Part shown: one piece after another, positions 10,483 through 21,213 of the stretch
Layout of the letters: the number at the start of each line of letters is the position of its first letter
Position numbering within the stretch: the stretch's first letter is position 1
Notes under the pieces: generated by a model
What the model saw: only the letters and a program-made list of their open reading frames with translations
Database searches by the model: none
Told to the model about the DNA's origin: nothing
Source of the DNA: an uncultured Lachnospiraceae bacterium
GTDB lineage: Bacteria; Bacillota; Clostridia; Lachnospirales; Lachnospiraceae
DNA: 64,000 nucleotides
Direction of reading: 5' to 3'
NCBI GenBank assembly: GCA_947576945.1
Contig: CANPTH010000001.1
Span: forward strand, 62,001-126,000
Position numbers and translations under genes: made by a program

Positions 10483-10502
10483 ATTCTATTTAACGGAGGT
10501 AC

Positions 10503-11297
10503 ATGATGGGCAACAGGGAAAACAGCAGGAATGGCGGAAAGGATAAGGAAGGAAAATCAAATAAGAATGCAAAAGAGGAAAAGCGTGAGGAACAGGAAAA
10601 ACGGCGGGATAAAGAGGATCATACAGATGAACGGATTGAGAAAACCGGTCAGATTACGCTGGATGAGAATGACAGGCATAATAAGATACATCTGATTACG
10701 ATTATAGGAGAGATTGAAGGGCATGATAATCTGAGCAGTTCGTCCAAGACGACCAAGTATGAGCATATTCTGCCGCAGCTGGCAGCCATTGAGGACAGCA
10801 GGGAGATCGATGGTGTACTGATCCTGCTGAATACTATGGGTGGGGATGTGGAGGCCGGGCTGGCTATCGCAGAAATGATCGCATCCTTAAGCAAGCCGAC
10901 AGTATCGCTGGTGTTGGGCGGCAGCCATTCTATCGGGGTGCCGATTGCGGTCAGCACAGATTATTCCTATATAGTCCCTACGGGAACCATGGTGATCCAT
11001 CCGGTACGTCTAACCGGGATGGTGATCGGGGTACAACAGACTTTTGATTATTTCAGGCAGATACAAAACCGAATCACGGGATTTGTCTGTGAGCATTGTA
11101 AAATCTCCAAATCCAGAATTGAAGAGCTGATGATGGAAACAGGTGTGCTGACCAAGGATGTGGGGACCATACTTGTAGGGCAGGAAGCGGTGGACGAAGG
11201 GATTTTATGTAAAGTAGGAGGAATAAAGGATGCGGTTTCCAAACTCCACGATATGATTGATAAGCGCAAAAACGATAAGAACCAGGAGAAGAACTGA
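10503..11297 (+). CDS. tepA: ClpP-fold protease, TepA/YmfB-like
   Basis: LNTMGGDVEAGLAIAEMIASLSKPTVSLVLGGSHSIGVPIAVSTDYSYIVPTGTMVIHPVRLTG; gene precedes ftsK as in Bacillus ymfB-spoIIIE. Confidence 0.8.
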   Translation: MMGNRENSRNGGKDKEGKSNKNAKEEKREEQEKRRDKEDHTDERIEKTGQITLDENDRHNKIHLITIIGEIEGHDNLSSSSKTTKYEHILPQLAAIEDSREIDGVLILLNTMGGDVEAGLAIAEMIASLSKPTVSLVLGGSHSIGVPIAVSTDYSYIVPTGTMVIHPVRLTGMVIGVQQTFDYFRQIQNRITGFVCEHCKISKSRIEELMMETGVLTKDVGTILVGQEAVDEGILCKVGGIKDAVSKLHDMIDKRKNDKNQEKN

Positions 11298-11375
11298 CGG
11301 ATTTATTTACCTGTTACTTTGAATTACAACTGACGGCTGTTCCTTGAAGGCTTCCTGGGCGCGGGATAACTGCTT

Positions 11376-11403
11376 CACGCCAATCGGCAGGATGATTGGC
11401 GTG
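11376..11403. repeat. Perfect 10-bp inverted repeat (hairpin) in the tepA-ftsK intergenic region
   Basis: cacgccaatc-ggcaggat-gattggcgtg. Confidence 0.6.
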
Positions 11404-11515
11404 TAAGTGCACATTAAGTTACTGTTTACAGTGGCTGCCGCAAAATAAGGGATGACAAGAGATAATGAAAATGCTATACTATATGGAGTCTTATTTTGGT
11501 CAGGAGGCATAGTTA

Positions 11516-14272
11516 ATGGCATCAGGACAGGGAGGAAATCGTTCTTCCGCGAAGAAAAAAACGACAACTTCGAGCAGAAGTACGTCTAAAAATAGAAATA
11601 CACAGACGAGAAAGAGAAGTACCGGCAGTAGAAATACACACGCAGAGCCGATGGATGTGGCAATCCGCAATGAGATATTACTGATCGTGTTTCTTGCGCT
11701 TGCGATCATCCTTTTTCTTTGTAATTTTGGTGTGGTCGGTAAGGTTGGAGATGCAGTCAGCGATATCATGTTCGGGATTTTTGGATTGATGGCATATATT
11801 GCACCGGTGATTATTTTTCTGGCAATCGCTTTCGGCATGTCGAATGCAGGCAATAACATAGCGGTCAGAAAGCTTGTCGCAGGTGTTATTATTGCAGTAT
11901 TGGCTGGGATGGTTTTTGAGCTGTTTGCCGTAGATCCTGGACAGGCGGAAAGCTTTCAGGTGGGAGAAATATTCAAGCGATGCAGTGAGAGACATACCGG
12001 AGGAGGGGTGATTGCCGGTTCTTTGGTCTATGCATCTTACAAATTCCTGGGTATGGTGGGAACCGTATTGGCGCTCCTTGTTGTGGGTGTTATCTGTGTA
12101 GTGATTGTTACGGAGAAGTCTTTTATCGGTGGTGTGACGAATCAGGGACGCAGGATGTATGAGAGATCCATGGAAGATGCCGAATATCGCAGAGAGCGGG
12201 CCAGGGAGAGACGCATTGCGGCAGAGGAGAAGCGTGCCAGGGCGGAGGAAAGACGTGCCAAAGCGGCGGAGGAGCGAAGGCTTCGTGAAGAAGAGCTGGA
12301 GAACGAAAAAATTCTTCGTATGGATAAGAAGGTATCCGGCGTCATGCTCAATACGGCTTTAAATAAAGAAAAAGAAGATGTGGAAAAGACGCGGGATGAT
12401 ATCCATGAGATCATTCTGCAGCCGTCGGAAGAAACGACGCCGGAAGAGGAAATTGTGCAGGCGGCCGGTGAATCGCATTCCTGCCATTACATAGAAAACG
12501 GGTCAGATGATATCAGTGAGATCCGTATCCACGGAGCATCAGATGAGAAACAGACGATGCAGATACCTGAGGAAACTTATGGGGATCATTTTGCGGATGG
12601 TTTCGAAGAACCAGCGATTCAACAGAACGCAATGACAGTATTACCGGGGGCGGACAGTGTTGTCGGAAATTCCATGCCGCCGAATCCTGGCAGGGAACGT
12701 GTGCATGCATTTAAAGAATCTGCGAAAGAGGAACGGCTTCAACAGACAATGCAGCAGCCCGTGAACGAGGGAGCGGCAAAGATTCCCAGACCGTATCAGT
12801 TCCCTTCTTATAATCTGCTGATTAAGGCGAAGAACAAAAACAACGGCGATTCTGCCAGAGAACTGAAAGAAACGGCGCTGCATCTGCAAAAGACGTTGGA
12901 AACCTTTGGCGTGAAAGTCACGATCACGGATATCAGCCAGGGACCGTCGGTAACCCGGTATGAGCTGCAGCCGGAGCAGGGAGTTAAGGTAAGTAAGATC
13001 GTAGGTCTGGCAGATGATATCAAACTGAATCTGGCAGCCACGGATATTCGGATAGAGGCTCCGATCCCGGGTAAGGCTGCGGTAGGGATAGAAGTTCCTA
13101 ATAAAGAGAATACGGCGGTTTCCTTCAGGGAGTTGGTGGAATCCAAAGAATTTCGTGAATTTCCGTCTAATCTTGCCTTTGCCGTTGGTAAGGATATTGG
13201 TGGTAAGATTGTCGTGACGGATATTGCGAAGATGCCTCATATGTTGATTGCAGGGGCTACCGGTTCCGGTAAATCTGTCTGTATTAATACCATTATTATG
13301 GGTATTTTGTACAAGGCAAAACCGGAAGATGTTAAAATGATCATGATTGATCCGAAGGTGGTGGAGCTAAGTGTCTACAACGGGATACCTCATCTGTTGA
13401 TCCCCGTGGTGACTGATCCGAAGAAGGCGGCCGGGGCACTGCACTGGGGTGTTGCCGAGATGACGGACCGTTATAAGAAATTTGCGGATTACAATGTACG
13501 TGATCTCAAAGGATATAATCAGAAAGCAGAGAATTTGCAGAAGGCCGGCGATCCGGAGGCGCCATCGAAGCTGCCGCAGATTTTGATCATTGTGGACGAA
13601 CTTGCGGATCTGATGATGGTATCCCCGGGAGAAGTGGAAGAATCTATCTGCCGTCTGGCCCAGCTGGCCAGGGCATGCGGTATCCATCTGATCATAGCGA
13701 CGCAAAGACCTTCTGTGGACGTTATCACGGGCCTGATTAAGGCCAATATGCCAAGTCGTGCAGCGTTTGCCGTATCCAGCGGTGTGGATTCCCGTACGAT
13801 ACTGGATATGGTTGGAGCTGAGAAGCTGCTGGGTAAGGGAGATATGCTCTTTTATCCGCAGGGCTATCCGAAACCGGCACGTATGCAGGGCGCTTTTGTG
13901 TCGGATAAGGAAGTGTCGGACGTTGTGGATTTCCTGAAGAACCAGGTGATCGGGAATGTTTACAGTGATGATATTGAAGAGAAGATCCAGAATATCGGCA
14001 GCGGTACAGCGGCTTCGGGCAGTGCGGGAAATGGTGACGGCGGATCCGAGTACGATCAGTATTTTGCAGAGGCAGGGCGGTTTATCATCGATAAGGACAA
14101 AGCTTCCATCGGTATGCTTCAGCGGGTCTTTAAGATTGGGTTTAACAGAGCCGCCAGAATCATGGATCAATTGAGCGAAGCCGGTGTTGTGGGAGAAGAG
14201 GAAGGTACTAAGCCGCGTAAGGTATTAATGACCGCCGAGGAGTTTGAACGATTTGTGGAAGAAGTGCTGTAA
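11516..14272 (+). CDS. ftsK: FtsK/SpoIIIE family DNA translocase
   Basis: 4 TM N-terminus, Walker [23 protein letters not shown]-terminal gamma winged helix. Confidence 0.95.
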   Translation: MASGQGGNRSSAKKKTTTSSRSTSKNRNTQTRKRSTGSRNTHAEPMDVAIRNEILLIVFLALAIILFLCNFGVVGKVGDAVSDIMFGIFGLMAYIAPVIIFLAIAFGMSNAGNNIAVRKLVAGVIIAVLAGMVFELFAVDPGQAESFQVGEIFKRCSERHTGGGVIAGSLVYASYKFLGMVGTVLALLVVGVICVVIVTEKSFIGGVTNQGRRMYERSMEDAEYRRERARERRIAAEEKRARAEERRAKAAEERRLREEELENEKILRMDKKVSGVMLNTALNKEKEDVEKTRDDIHEIILQPSEETTPEEEIVQAAGESHSCHYIENGSDDISEIRIHGASDEKQTMQIPEETYGDHFADGFEEPAIQQNAMTVLPGADSVVGNSMPPNPGRERVHAFKESAKEERLQQTMQQPVNEGAAKIPRPYQFPSYNLLIKAKNKNNGDSARELKETALHLQKTLETFGVKVTITDISQGPSVTRYELQPEQGVKVSKIVGLADDIKLNLAATDIRIEAPIPGKAAVGIEVPNKENTAVSFRELVESKEFREFPSNLAFAVGKDIGGKIVVTDIAKMPHMLIAGATGSGKSVCINTIIMGILYKAKPEDVKMIMIDPKVVELSVYNGIPHLLIPVVTDPKKAAGALHWGVAEMTDRYKKFADYNVRDLKGYNQKAENLQKAGDPEAPSKLPQILIIVDELADLMMVSPGEVEESICRLAQLARACGIHLIIATQRPSVDVITGLIKANMPSRAAFAVSSGVDSRTILDMVGAEKLLGKGDMLFYPQGYPKPARMQGAFVSDKEVSDVVDFLKNQVIGNVYSDDIEEKIQNIGSGTAASGSAGNGDGGSEYDQYFAEAGRFIIDKDKASIGMLQRVFKIGFNRAARIMDQLSEAGVVGEEEGTKPRKVLMTAEEFERFVEEVL

Positions 14273-14368
14273 AAGAAATGAAAATTCGGGTTGTTTGTAC
14301 CCCGCTGTTCATGGGCGTTTGTGTCAAAGGCCGACACGGGGAGCAGGCAGGAAAGGCAGGGAGCAGGC

Positions 14369-16039
14369 ATGAAGACAGACATAGAGATCGCGCAGGAGGC
14401 GAAACTGGAAAGTATTGTGGATGTTGCCGGAAAGATCGGGATAGAGGCGGATGATCTTGAATTGTATGGTAAGTACAAAGCAAAGCTGGCAGACGAATAT
14501 ATGGAACGCATACAAAGTAACCCGGACGGTAAGCTGGTTCTGGTGACGGCGATCAATCCTACGCCTGCCGGAGAAGGTAAGACAACCACCAGTGTGGGGC
14601 TGGGGCAGGCTTTCGGCAGGATGGGACGTAAGGCTGTCATAGCGCTCAGAGAGCCGTCGCTGGGTCCGTGCTTCGGCATCAAGGGAGGGGCGGCAGGCGG
14701 CGGATACGCACAAGTGGTGCCGATGGAAGACTTAAACCTGCATTTTACAGGTGATTTTCATGCTGTAACTTCAGCCAATAATCTTCTGGCGGCGCTTCTT
14801 GATAATCATATACAGCAGGGAAATGAGCTGCGCATTGATACCAGGCAGGTAGTCTGGAAACGTTGTCTTGACATGAATGACCGTTCTCTCAGAAATATTG
14901 TGGTAGGTCTTGGCGCCAAAGCAGACGGTTTTGTCCGTGAGGATCATTTTGTGATCACGGTGGCTTCAGAGATTATGGCGATTCTCTGCCTTGCTGCAGA
15001 TCTTCAGGATTTGAAGGAACGGCTGGGACGGATTATTGTTGCTTATAATGAACAGGGCGAACCGGTTACAGCATCCGATTTAAAGGCGGTGGGCGCTATG
15101 GCGGCGCTCCTGAAGGACGCTCTGAAACCGAATCTGATCCAGACGCTGGAACACACGCCTGCATTGGTACACGGCGGGCCGTTTGCCAATATTGCCCACG
15201 GTTGTAATTCCGTACGTGCAACGAAGGCGGCTCTTAAGATGGCAGACTATGTTATAACGGAAGCCGGCTTTGGCGCGGATCTGGGCGCAGAGAAATTTTT
15301 TGATATCAAGTGCCGTATGGCTGGTCTGAAGCCGGATGTCGTGGTTCTTGTTGCGACGGTACGTGCTCTCAAATATAACGGCGGAATTGCCAAAGAGGAT
15401 CTGTCAGCGGAGAATCTTTCCGCATTACAGGCAGGAATCGTCAATTTGGAGAAACATATTGAGAATCTGCAGAAATATCATGTGCCGATCGTTGTGACCC
15501 TGAATTCTTTTGTGACAGATACTCAGAGGGAAATTGATTTTGTAAGAGACTACTGTCTGGAGAGAGGATGCGAATTTGCCATTTCGGAGGTTTGGGAGAA
15601 AGGCGGGGCCGGCGGCGTGGAGCTGGCTTCTAAGGTGTTGGAAACTTTAGAGAAGAAAGAGAGTCATTTTAATGTATTGTATGAGGACTCATTATCTTTA
15701 AAGGAGAAAATAGAGACCATAGCTTCTGAGATTTATGGATCCGGGGGAGTAACCTATACGTCAGCAGCCCTGAAACAGCTTCAGCATCTGGAGAAACTGG
15801 GCTTTGGAAGGATGCCCGTCTGCATGGCCAAGACACAGTATTCCCTGTCGGATGATCCGGCGCTTTTAGGAAGACCGGTTGGCTTTACCATGCATGTCAG
15901 AGAGGTATATGTATCTGCTGGAGCAGGTTTCGTGGTGGTATTGACCGGAGCGGTTATGACAATGCCTGGGCTGCCGAAAAAGCCGGCTGCCCATCAGATT
16001 GATGTCAATGATAAAGGCAGGATAACCGGATTGTTTTGA
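14369..16039 (+). CDS. fhs: Formate--tetrahydrofolate ligase
   Basis: [69 protein letters not shown]. Confidence 0.95.
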   Translation: MKTDIEIAQEAKLESIVDVAGKIGIEADDLELYGKYKAKLADEYMERIQSNPDGKLVLVTAINPTPAGEGKTTTSVGLGQAFGRMGRKAVIALREPSLGPCFGIKGGAAGGGYAQVVPMEDLNLHFTGDFHAVTSANNLLAALLDNHIQQGNELRIDTRQVVWKRCLDMNDRSLRNIVVGLGAKADGFVREDHFVITVASEIMAILCLAADLQDLKERLGRIIVAYNEQGEPVTASDLKAVGAMAALLKDALKPNLIQTLEHTPALVHGGPFANIAHGCNSVRATKAALKMADYVITEAGFGADLGAEKFFDIKCRMAGLKPDVVVLVATVRALKYNGGIAKEDLSAENLSALQAGIVNLEKHIENLQKYHVPIVVTLNSFVTDTQREIDFVRDYCLERGCEFAISEVWEKGGAGGVELASKVLETLEKKESHFNVLYEDSLSLKEKIETIASEIYGSGGVTYTSAALKQLQHLEKLGFGRMPVCMAKTQYSLSDDPALLGRPVGFTMHVREVYVSAGAGFVVVLTGAVMTMPGLPKKPAAHQIDVNDKGRITGLF

Positions 16040-16137
16040 CAGGATAAAGGAAACTATTATGGAGACGGTCTGCGCTATTGTTTGTTTTGCTTTGAAAGAA
16101 AGGAAGCAGAGGGCAGAGTTTGTAAATGGAGGTAGTT

Positions 16138-17001
16138 ATGCCGCAGAAAATAGATGGTAAGGCAGTTTCAGCGCAGATCAAAGAGGAATTGAAAGAGAAG
16201 GTTGCGGATTTAAAGATATCCAGAGGAATTTCCATCTGTCTTGCCGTTATACAGGTAGGAAATGATCCGGCATCTTCGGTTTATGTCGGAAATAAGAAGA
16301 AGGCCTGCGCGTATATTGGTATCGATTCGCGTTCTTATGAACTGCCGGAGGATACGACACAGGAGGAACTTTTGCAGCTGATCGATAGACTGAACAATGA
16401 AGAGGAAATTAACGGGATACTTGTGCAGCTGCCGCTGCCAGGACAGATTGATGAAGATACGGTTATTCGGGCGATCGATCCCGGAAAAGACGTGGACGGC
16501 TTCCATCCGCAAAGTGTGGGAGCGCTCTGTATCGGTCAGCCGGGTTTTGTATCCTGTACGCCGGCAGGCATTATACAGCTGTTAAAGCGTTCTGGTATTA
16601 AGATTGCAGGCAAAGAGTGTGTAGTTGTCGGCAGAAGCAACATTGTGGGGAAACCCATGTCGTTGCTGCTTCTGCGGGAGAATGCAACGGTGACCATCGC
16701 GCATTCCAGGACAGAGAACCTGCGTGAGGTCACACGGAGAGCGGATATCCTGGTGGTAGCAGTAGGAAAGCCGAGAATGATAACCAGAGAATATGTGAAA
16801 GAAGGCGCTGTCGTGATAGATGTTGGAATCCATCGAAACGAAGCCGGAAAATTATGCGGAGACGTGGACTATGAGGATGTTGCCCCGGTATGCAGCGCGA
16901 TCACGCCTGTACCGGGCGGGGTAGGTCCGATGACAATAGCCATGCTGATGAATAACTGTGTGGAGGCAGGAATTGCCGGGAAACAGTCGGACTGCAGATA
17001 A
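16138..17001 (+). CDS. folD: Bifunctional methylene-THF dehydrogenase/cyclohydrolase
   Basis: VGNDPASSVYVGNKKKACAYIGI; PGKDVDGFHP; VVGRSNIVGKPMSLLLL; TPVPGGVGPMTIAML. Confidence 0.95.
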   Translation: MPQKIDGKAVSAQIKEELKEKVADLKISRGISICLAVIQVGNDPASSVYVGNKKKACAYIGIDSRSYELPEDTTQEELLQLIDRLNNEEEINGILVQLPLPGQIDEDTVIRAIDPGKDVDGFHPQSVGALCIGQPGFVSCTPAGIIQLLKRSGIKIAGKECVVVGRSNIVGKPMSLLLLRENATVTIAHSRTENLREVTRRADILVVAVGKPRMITREYVKEGAVVIDVGIHRNEAGKLCGDVDYEDVAPVCSAITPVPGGVGPMTIAMLMNNCVEAGIAGKQSDCR

Positions 17002-17016
17002 GAAGGGGAACTGTTT

Positions 17017-18462
17017 ATGAAGTGTCCACATTGCGGCAATGAGATGATTGAGGGACATCTGATCTGTGAAAAATGCGGAGAAGAGATTCGGATTGTACCA
17101 GATTTTGAGCCTGAAATAGAAAACAGCATAACGGAAACTTTGTCTATTTTGGTTGCAGGACAGGATGGTGAGGACAGTAAAGAAGAAAAACAGGCAGATT
17201 TGAAGATACAGGAAGAATACATCAGGGTGGAAGAACCTGTGTCGGACAGCAGGAGAATATGGGTAATTGTCAGTCTCGTAATCTTCTTTATTGTAGCTTT
17301 AGTGACATACAGTGCATATGCTTATCATATTCAAACAGTAGAATATCAGATTGATAAGGCCAGAGAATACGCGGCGAAAGAAGCATATGAGGAGGCGATT
17401 GCCTGTCTGGAAACTGCCATTACAAAGAATCCTTTGGAGGCGGAACTGCTATTTATGGAGGCAGATTACTACTATATACAGAAAGATGATGATTCAGCGC
17501 TTCAGGCGTTGTTCCGAATTATAGAAAATAACGGGTTTTCTTATGAGGATGTGGAGGAAGCCTACAATAAGGTGATAGCGATCTATGCTAATCAGGAGCA
17601 ATATGGGATGATTAATGACCTGTTGAAAAACTGTCAGGATGATTCCATTGTCAATATGTTTCAGAGCTATATGGCAATGGAGCCGGAATTCAGTTATGTG
17701 GAAGGCGATTATGCAGAGGTGATTCCCTTAAAGCTTAGTTCCAATACTTCAGGAACGATTTATTATACATTAGATGGAAGCAGACCGGATAAACACAGCC
17801 AGATTTATACGGCGCCATTATTTCTGGAAGATGGAGAACATACGATCAGTGCCTTTTTCGTAAACGATTATGGCATTGAGAGTGAGGTGGTCACCAGAAA
17901 GTATGTGATCAACCTGTCCGTGCCGAATGCGCCGGAAGTGGAGTTGTACAGCGGGGAATATACAGAGCCTATGATGATTATTGCTGAGGGACTGGACGGC
18001 TGTAAGATCTATTATACGACAGACGGTTCAGAACCCACTGCTGACAGCGTGCCTTATACAGGACCGATTCCCATGCCTCTGGGAAGGACGCAGTTTAAGT
18101 TTGTCAATATCAGTGACGAGGGTGTATCCAGTGAAGTGATTATGAGAACGTATACCCTGGCGCTGGAAGATGCAATCCCCACCGACCAGGCAGTTGCGAA
18201 CCTGATCGAAAGACTGGTGGAGACAGGCTATCTGGAAGATGCGGCAGGAAACAGCAAGAGACACAATGGTACGCTTAGTTATCAATTCAGTTCCGTGCTT
18301 GGTATTGGTGGCAGCGGATATTATACGATCAATGAGTATTACGACGACGGTACGGGAATCCTGAGCCGGACCGATAAGGTTTTTCTGATTCAGATACACA
18401 CGGGGGAAGCAGCCCAGCTCGGATATGATGAAGAAGGGGAATTTGTAGCAGTTCCCATCTGA
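17017..18462 (+). CDS. Zinc-ribbon/TM protein with TPR-like region and two chitobiase-type (CHB_HEX_C) domains
   Basis: MKCPHCGNEMIEGHLICEKCGEE; single TM; two copies of Y[YT]T[LT]DGS.P...Y.GP motif. Confidence 0.8.
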   Translation: MKCPHCGNEMIEGHLICEKCGEEIRIVPDFEPEIENSITETLSILVAGQDGEDSKEEKQADLKIQEEYIRVEEPVSDSRRIWVIVSLVIFFIVALVTYSAYAYHIQTVEYQIDKAREYAAKEAYEEAIACLETAITKNPLEAELLFMEADYYYIQKDDDSALQALFRIIENNGFSYEDVEEAYNKVIAIYANQEQYGMINDLLKNCQDDSIVNMFQSYMAMEPEFSYVEGDYAEVIPLKLSSNTSGTIYYTLDGSRPDKHSQIYTAPLFLEDGEHTISAFFVNDYGIESEVVTRKYVINLSVPNAPEVELYSGEYTEPMMIIAEGLDGCKIYYTTDGSEPTADSVPYTGPIPMPLGRTQFKFVNISDEGVSSEVIMRTYTLALEDAIPTDQAVANLIERLVETGYLEDAAGNSKRHNGTLSYQFSSVLGIGGSGYYTINEYYDDGTGILSRTDKVFLIQIHTGEAAQLGYDEEGEFVAVPI

Positions 18463-18547
18463 GGAATAGTAATTCAGTTCAACAAACTGAACAGGTTCAG
18501 TCAGAATCTGTACTGTCTCGGAATTTAGGTAATTATGAAAGAAACGG

Positions 18548-18576
18548 TTGCAAAAAAAGAGGAGTTACTTTATTAT
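18548..18576 (+). promoter_or_regulatory. Predicted sigma-A promoter TTGCAA-N17-TATTAT upstream of the nfnA-like gene
   Basis: Spacing and -10 match by inspection. Confidence 0.4.
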
Positions 18577-18620
18577 TAGTGAGATATGGTAAGGATATCG
18601 GTTTAGGAGGATAAACAGGG

Positions 18621-19508
18621 ATGTACAGGATAGTAAAAGCAGAAGAACTTACAACTAATATTTATCTTATGGATGTTGAAGCTCCCCGTGTTGCCAAGGC
18701 TTGCCAGCCGGGACAGTTCGTTATTGTCAGAATGGACGAAGAAGGAGAACGTATTCCGCTGACGATCTGTGATTATGACAGAGCGGCAGGAACGATCACA
18801 ATCGTACTGCAGGTAGTGGGTGCGGCGACAGAGATGATGCGAAATCTGAGAGCAGGGGATAGTTTCCATGATTTTGTCGGTCCTTTGGGGTGTCCGTCTG
18901 AGTTTATTCAGGAAGATGTGGAGAGTTTAAAGCAGAAAAAGATCCTTTTTGTGGCAGGCGGCCTCGGTACAGCGCCGGTCTATCCACAGGTTAAGTGGCT
19001 GCACGAGCATGGAGTGAAGGCTGATGTGATTATCGGTGCGAAGACAAAGGATCTGTTGATTATGGAAGAGGAAATGAAGGCTGTGGCCGGTAACCTTTAT
19101 GTTACCACAGATGACGGTTCCTATGGCAGGAGCGGTATGGTCACCAAAGTGATCGAGGATTTGATCGACAAAGAAGGCAAAACTTATGATGTATGTGTGG
19201 CCATAGGGCCGATGATCATGATGAAGTTTGTATGCCTGACGACGAAGAAGTATGAGCTGCCAACGGTAGTCAGCATGAATCCGATCATGGTTGACGGTAC
19301 AGGTATGTGCGGCGCATGTCGTCTGACAGTGGATGGAGAAGTAAAGTTTGCCTGTGTGGACGGCCCGGAATTTGACGGACATAAAGTGGATTTTGATCAG
19401 GCGATGAAGCGTCAGCAGATCTATAAGACGAGAGAAGGAAGAGCCTTCCTGAAAGCACAGGAAGGCGACACCCATCACGGCGGATGCGGAAATTGTGCGG
19501 ATGAATAG
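18621..19508 (+). CDS. nfnA: Sulfide/dihydroorotate dehydrogenase-like FAD/NAD-binding protein (NfnA/NfnS-type subunit)
   Basis: FAD/NAD domain, CGACRLTVDGEVKFACVDGPEFDGHKVDF cluster-binding region; followed by GltA/NfnB. Confidence 0.85.
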   Translation: MYRIVKAEELTTNIYLMDVEAPRVAKACQPGQFVIVRMDEEGERIPLTICDYDRAAGTITIVLQVVGAATEMMRNLRAGDSFHDFVGPLGCPSEFIQEDVESLKQKKILFVAGGLGTAPVYPQVKWLHEHGVKADVIIGAKTKDLLIMEEEMKAVAGNLYVTTDDGSYGRSGMVTKVIEDLIDKEGKTYDVCVAIGPMIMMKFVCLTTKKYELPTVVSMNPIMVDGTGMCGACRLTVDGEVKFACVDGPEFDGHKVDFDQAMKRQQIYKTREGRAFLKAQEGDTHHGGCGNCADE

Positions 19509-19576
19509 AAGCGATCAATAACAGATGATTAACGGTATTGCAGGAGCTGAACTGCTTAGGCAGCCAGGAAAGGAGC

Positions 19577-20989
19577 ATGATCAATAGAATGACAGCTGAT
19601 GTATTAAGGAAAGTACCTGTTCGGGAACAGGATGCAAAGGTACGTGCTACAAATTTTGAAGAAGTATGTCTGGGATATGATAAAGAAGAGGCAATGTGCG
19701 AGGCGACTCGCTGCATTAACTGTAAGAATGCGCAGTGTATTCAGGGATGCCCTGTGGCAATCAATATTCCGGGATTTATCGAGAAAGTGAAGGAAGGGGA
19801 TATTGAGGCGGCCTATCAGATCATCAGTGAGGCTTCCGCGCTTCCGGCTGTTTGCGGACGTGTATGTCCGCAGGAAAGCCAATGTGAGGGCAAATGTATC
19901 CGCGGCATTAAAGGAGAGCCTGTATCGATCGGCAAACTGGAACGTTTCGTGGCAGATTGGGCAAGAGAGAATCATATTAAACCGGAGGGCGCTAAGGAGA
20001 AAAAAGATAAGAAGGTGGCCGTGATCGGTTCCGGTCCGTCAGGTTTGACCTGTGCTGGCGATCTGGCGAAGATGGGATATGATGTTACAATCTTTGAGGC
20101 GCTGCACGAAGCGGGCGGAGTGCTTGTATACGGGATTCCGGAATTCCGTCTTCCCAAGAAAGATGTCGTGGCCAGGGAGATTGAGAATGTACAGGCTTTG
20201 GGCGTGAAAATCGAAACGAATGTGGTGGTCGGTAAATCTGTTACGATTGACGAGTTAATGGAGGAAGAAGGGTTTGACGCCGTGTTTATCGGTTCCGGTG
20301 CGGGACTGCCGAAGTTTATGGGGATTCCGGGAGAGCAGGCTAACGGTGTTTTTTCTGCCAATGAGTACCTGACGAGAAGTAATCTGATGAAAGCGTTTGA
20401 CGAGAATTCCAATACACCGATCATGCTTGGAAAGAAAGTAGCTGTTGTGGGCGGCGGTAATGTGGCAATGGATGCGGCAAGAACGGCCCTGCGTCTTGGT
20501 GCGGAGGTACATATTGTGTATCGCAGAAGCGAAGAGGAGCTTCCGGCTCGTGTGGAGGAAGTGCATCATGCCAAAGAAGAGGGGATTATATTTGATCTTC
20601 TAACCAATCCAACCGAAATCATTGCGGACGAGAATGGATGGGTATCCGGAATCAGATGTGTCAGAATGGAACTGGGAGAACCGGATGCTTCCGGCAGAAG
20701 ACGGCCTGTCGTAATTGAAGGTTCCGAGTTTCTGATGGAAGTGGATACGGTGATCATGTCTCTGGGGACTTCTCCGAACCCGTTGATTTCATCCACGACG
20801 AAAGGACTGGAAGTCAATAAATATAAATGTATTGTAGCGGAAGAAGAATTTGGCAGGACGTCCAAAGAGGGTGTCTATGCCGGCGGAGATGCGGTGACAG
20901 GTGCGGCAACCGTGATTCTTGCCATGGGAGCAGGTAAGGCGGCAGCTAAAGGGATCGATGAATATTTGAGTAATAGATACCCTCAGTGA
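19577..20989 (+). CDS. nfnB: NADPH-dependent glutamate synthase-like / NfnB subunit
   Basis: CINCKNAQCIQGCPVAINIPGFI cluster; IGSGPSGLTCAGDLAKMGY; VVGGGNVAMDAARTALRLGA. Confidence 0.88.
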   Translation: MINRMTADVLRKVPVREQDAKVRATNFEEVCLGYDKEEAMCEATRCINCKNAQCIQGCPVAINIPGFIEKVKEGDIEAAYQIISEASALPAVCGRVCPQESQCEGKCIRGIKGEPVSIGKLERFVADWARENHIKPEGAKEKKDKKVAVIGSGPSGLTCAGDLAKMGYDVTIFEALHEAGGVLVYGIPEFRLPKKDVVAREIENVQALGVKIETNVVVGKSVTIDELMEEEGFDAVFIGSGAGLPKFMGIPGEQANGVFSANEYLTRSNLMKAFDENSNTPIMLGKKVAVVGGGNVAMDAARTALRLGAEVHIVYRRSEEELPARVEEVHHAKEEGIIFDLLTNPTEIIADENGWVSGIRCVRMELGEPDASGRRRPVVIEGSEFLMEVDTVIMSLGTSPNPLISSTTKGLEVNKYKCIVAEEEFGRTSKEGVYAGGDAVTGAATVILAMGAGKAAAKGIDEYLSNRYPQ

Positions 20990-21005
20990 ACAAAGAAATA
21001 CACGG
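20978..21005 (+). repeat. Repeat family 2 copy A (TACCCTCAGTGAACAAAGAAATACACGG), overlapping the nfnB stop codon
   Basis: Near-identical to 56020-56047 and the reverse complement of 31130-31156. Confidence 0.75.
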
Positions 21006-21023
21006 TCGGTAAAGAAGACAGGA

Positions 21024-21055
21024 GAAGAGTCTGCCAGATGGCGGACTCTTTTCGT
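21024..21055 (+). terminator. Rho-independent terminator after nfnB
   Basis: aagagtctgcc-agat-ggcggactctttttcg-like hairpin with T-run. Confidence 0.75.
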
Positions 21056-21213
21056 GAAACAGGTTAGGAAAATCTTAATAATTTGAATAGTAGTTTATTA
21101 AGGAATGCAGGCTATAATAGTGTTAGATGCAGGAAGGTAAGTATCTGCAGGGCCAGGTAAGAGAGTGCATTGGTTGCGCTGTATAGAGGCATGGCAGGAA
21201 GGTTGTGTGACGT

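Noticed and set aside
14275-14368. Possible THF riboswitch upstream of fhs
   Set aside because: Some short inverted repeats (gtgtc/gacac) but no recognisable THF aptamer consensus core.
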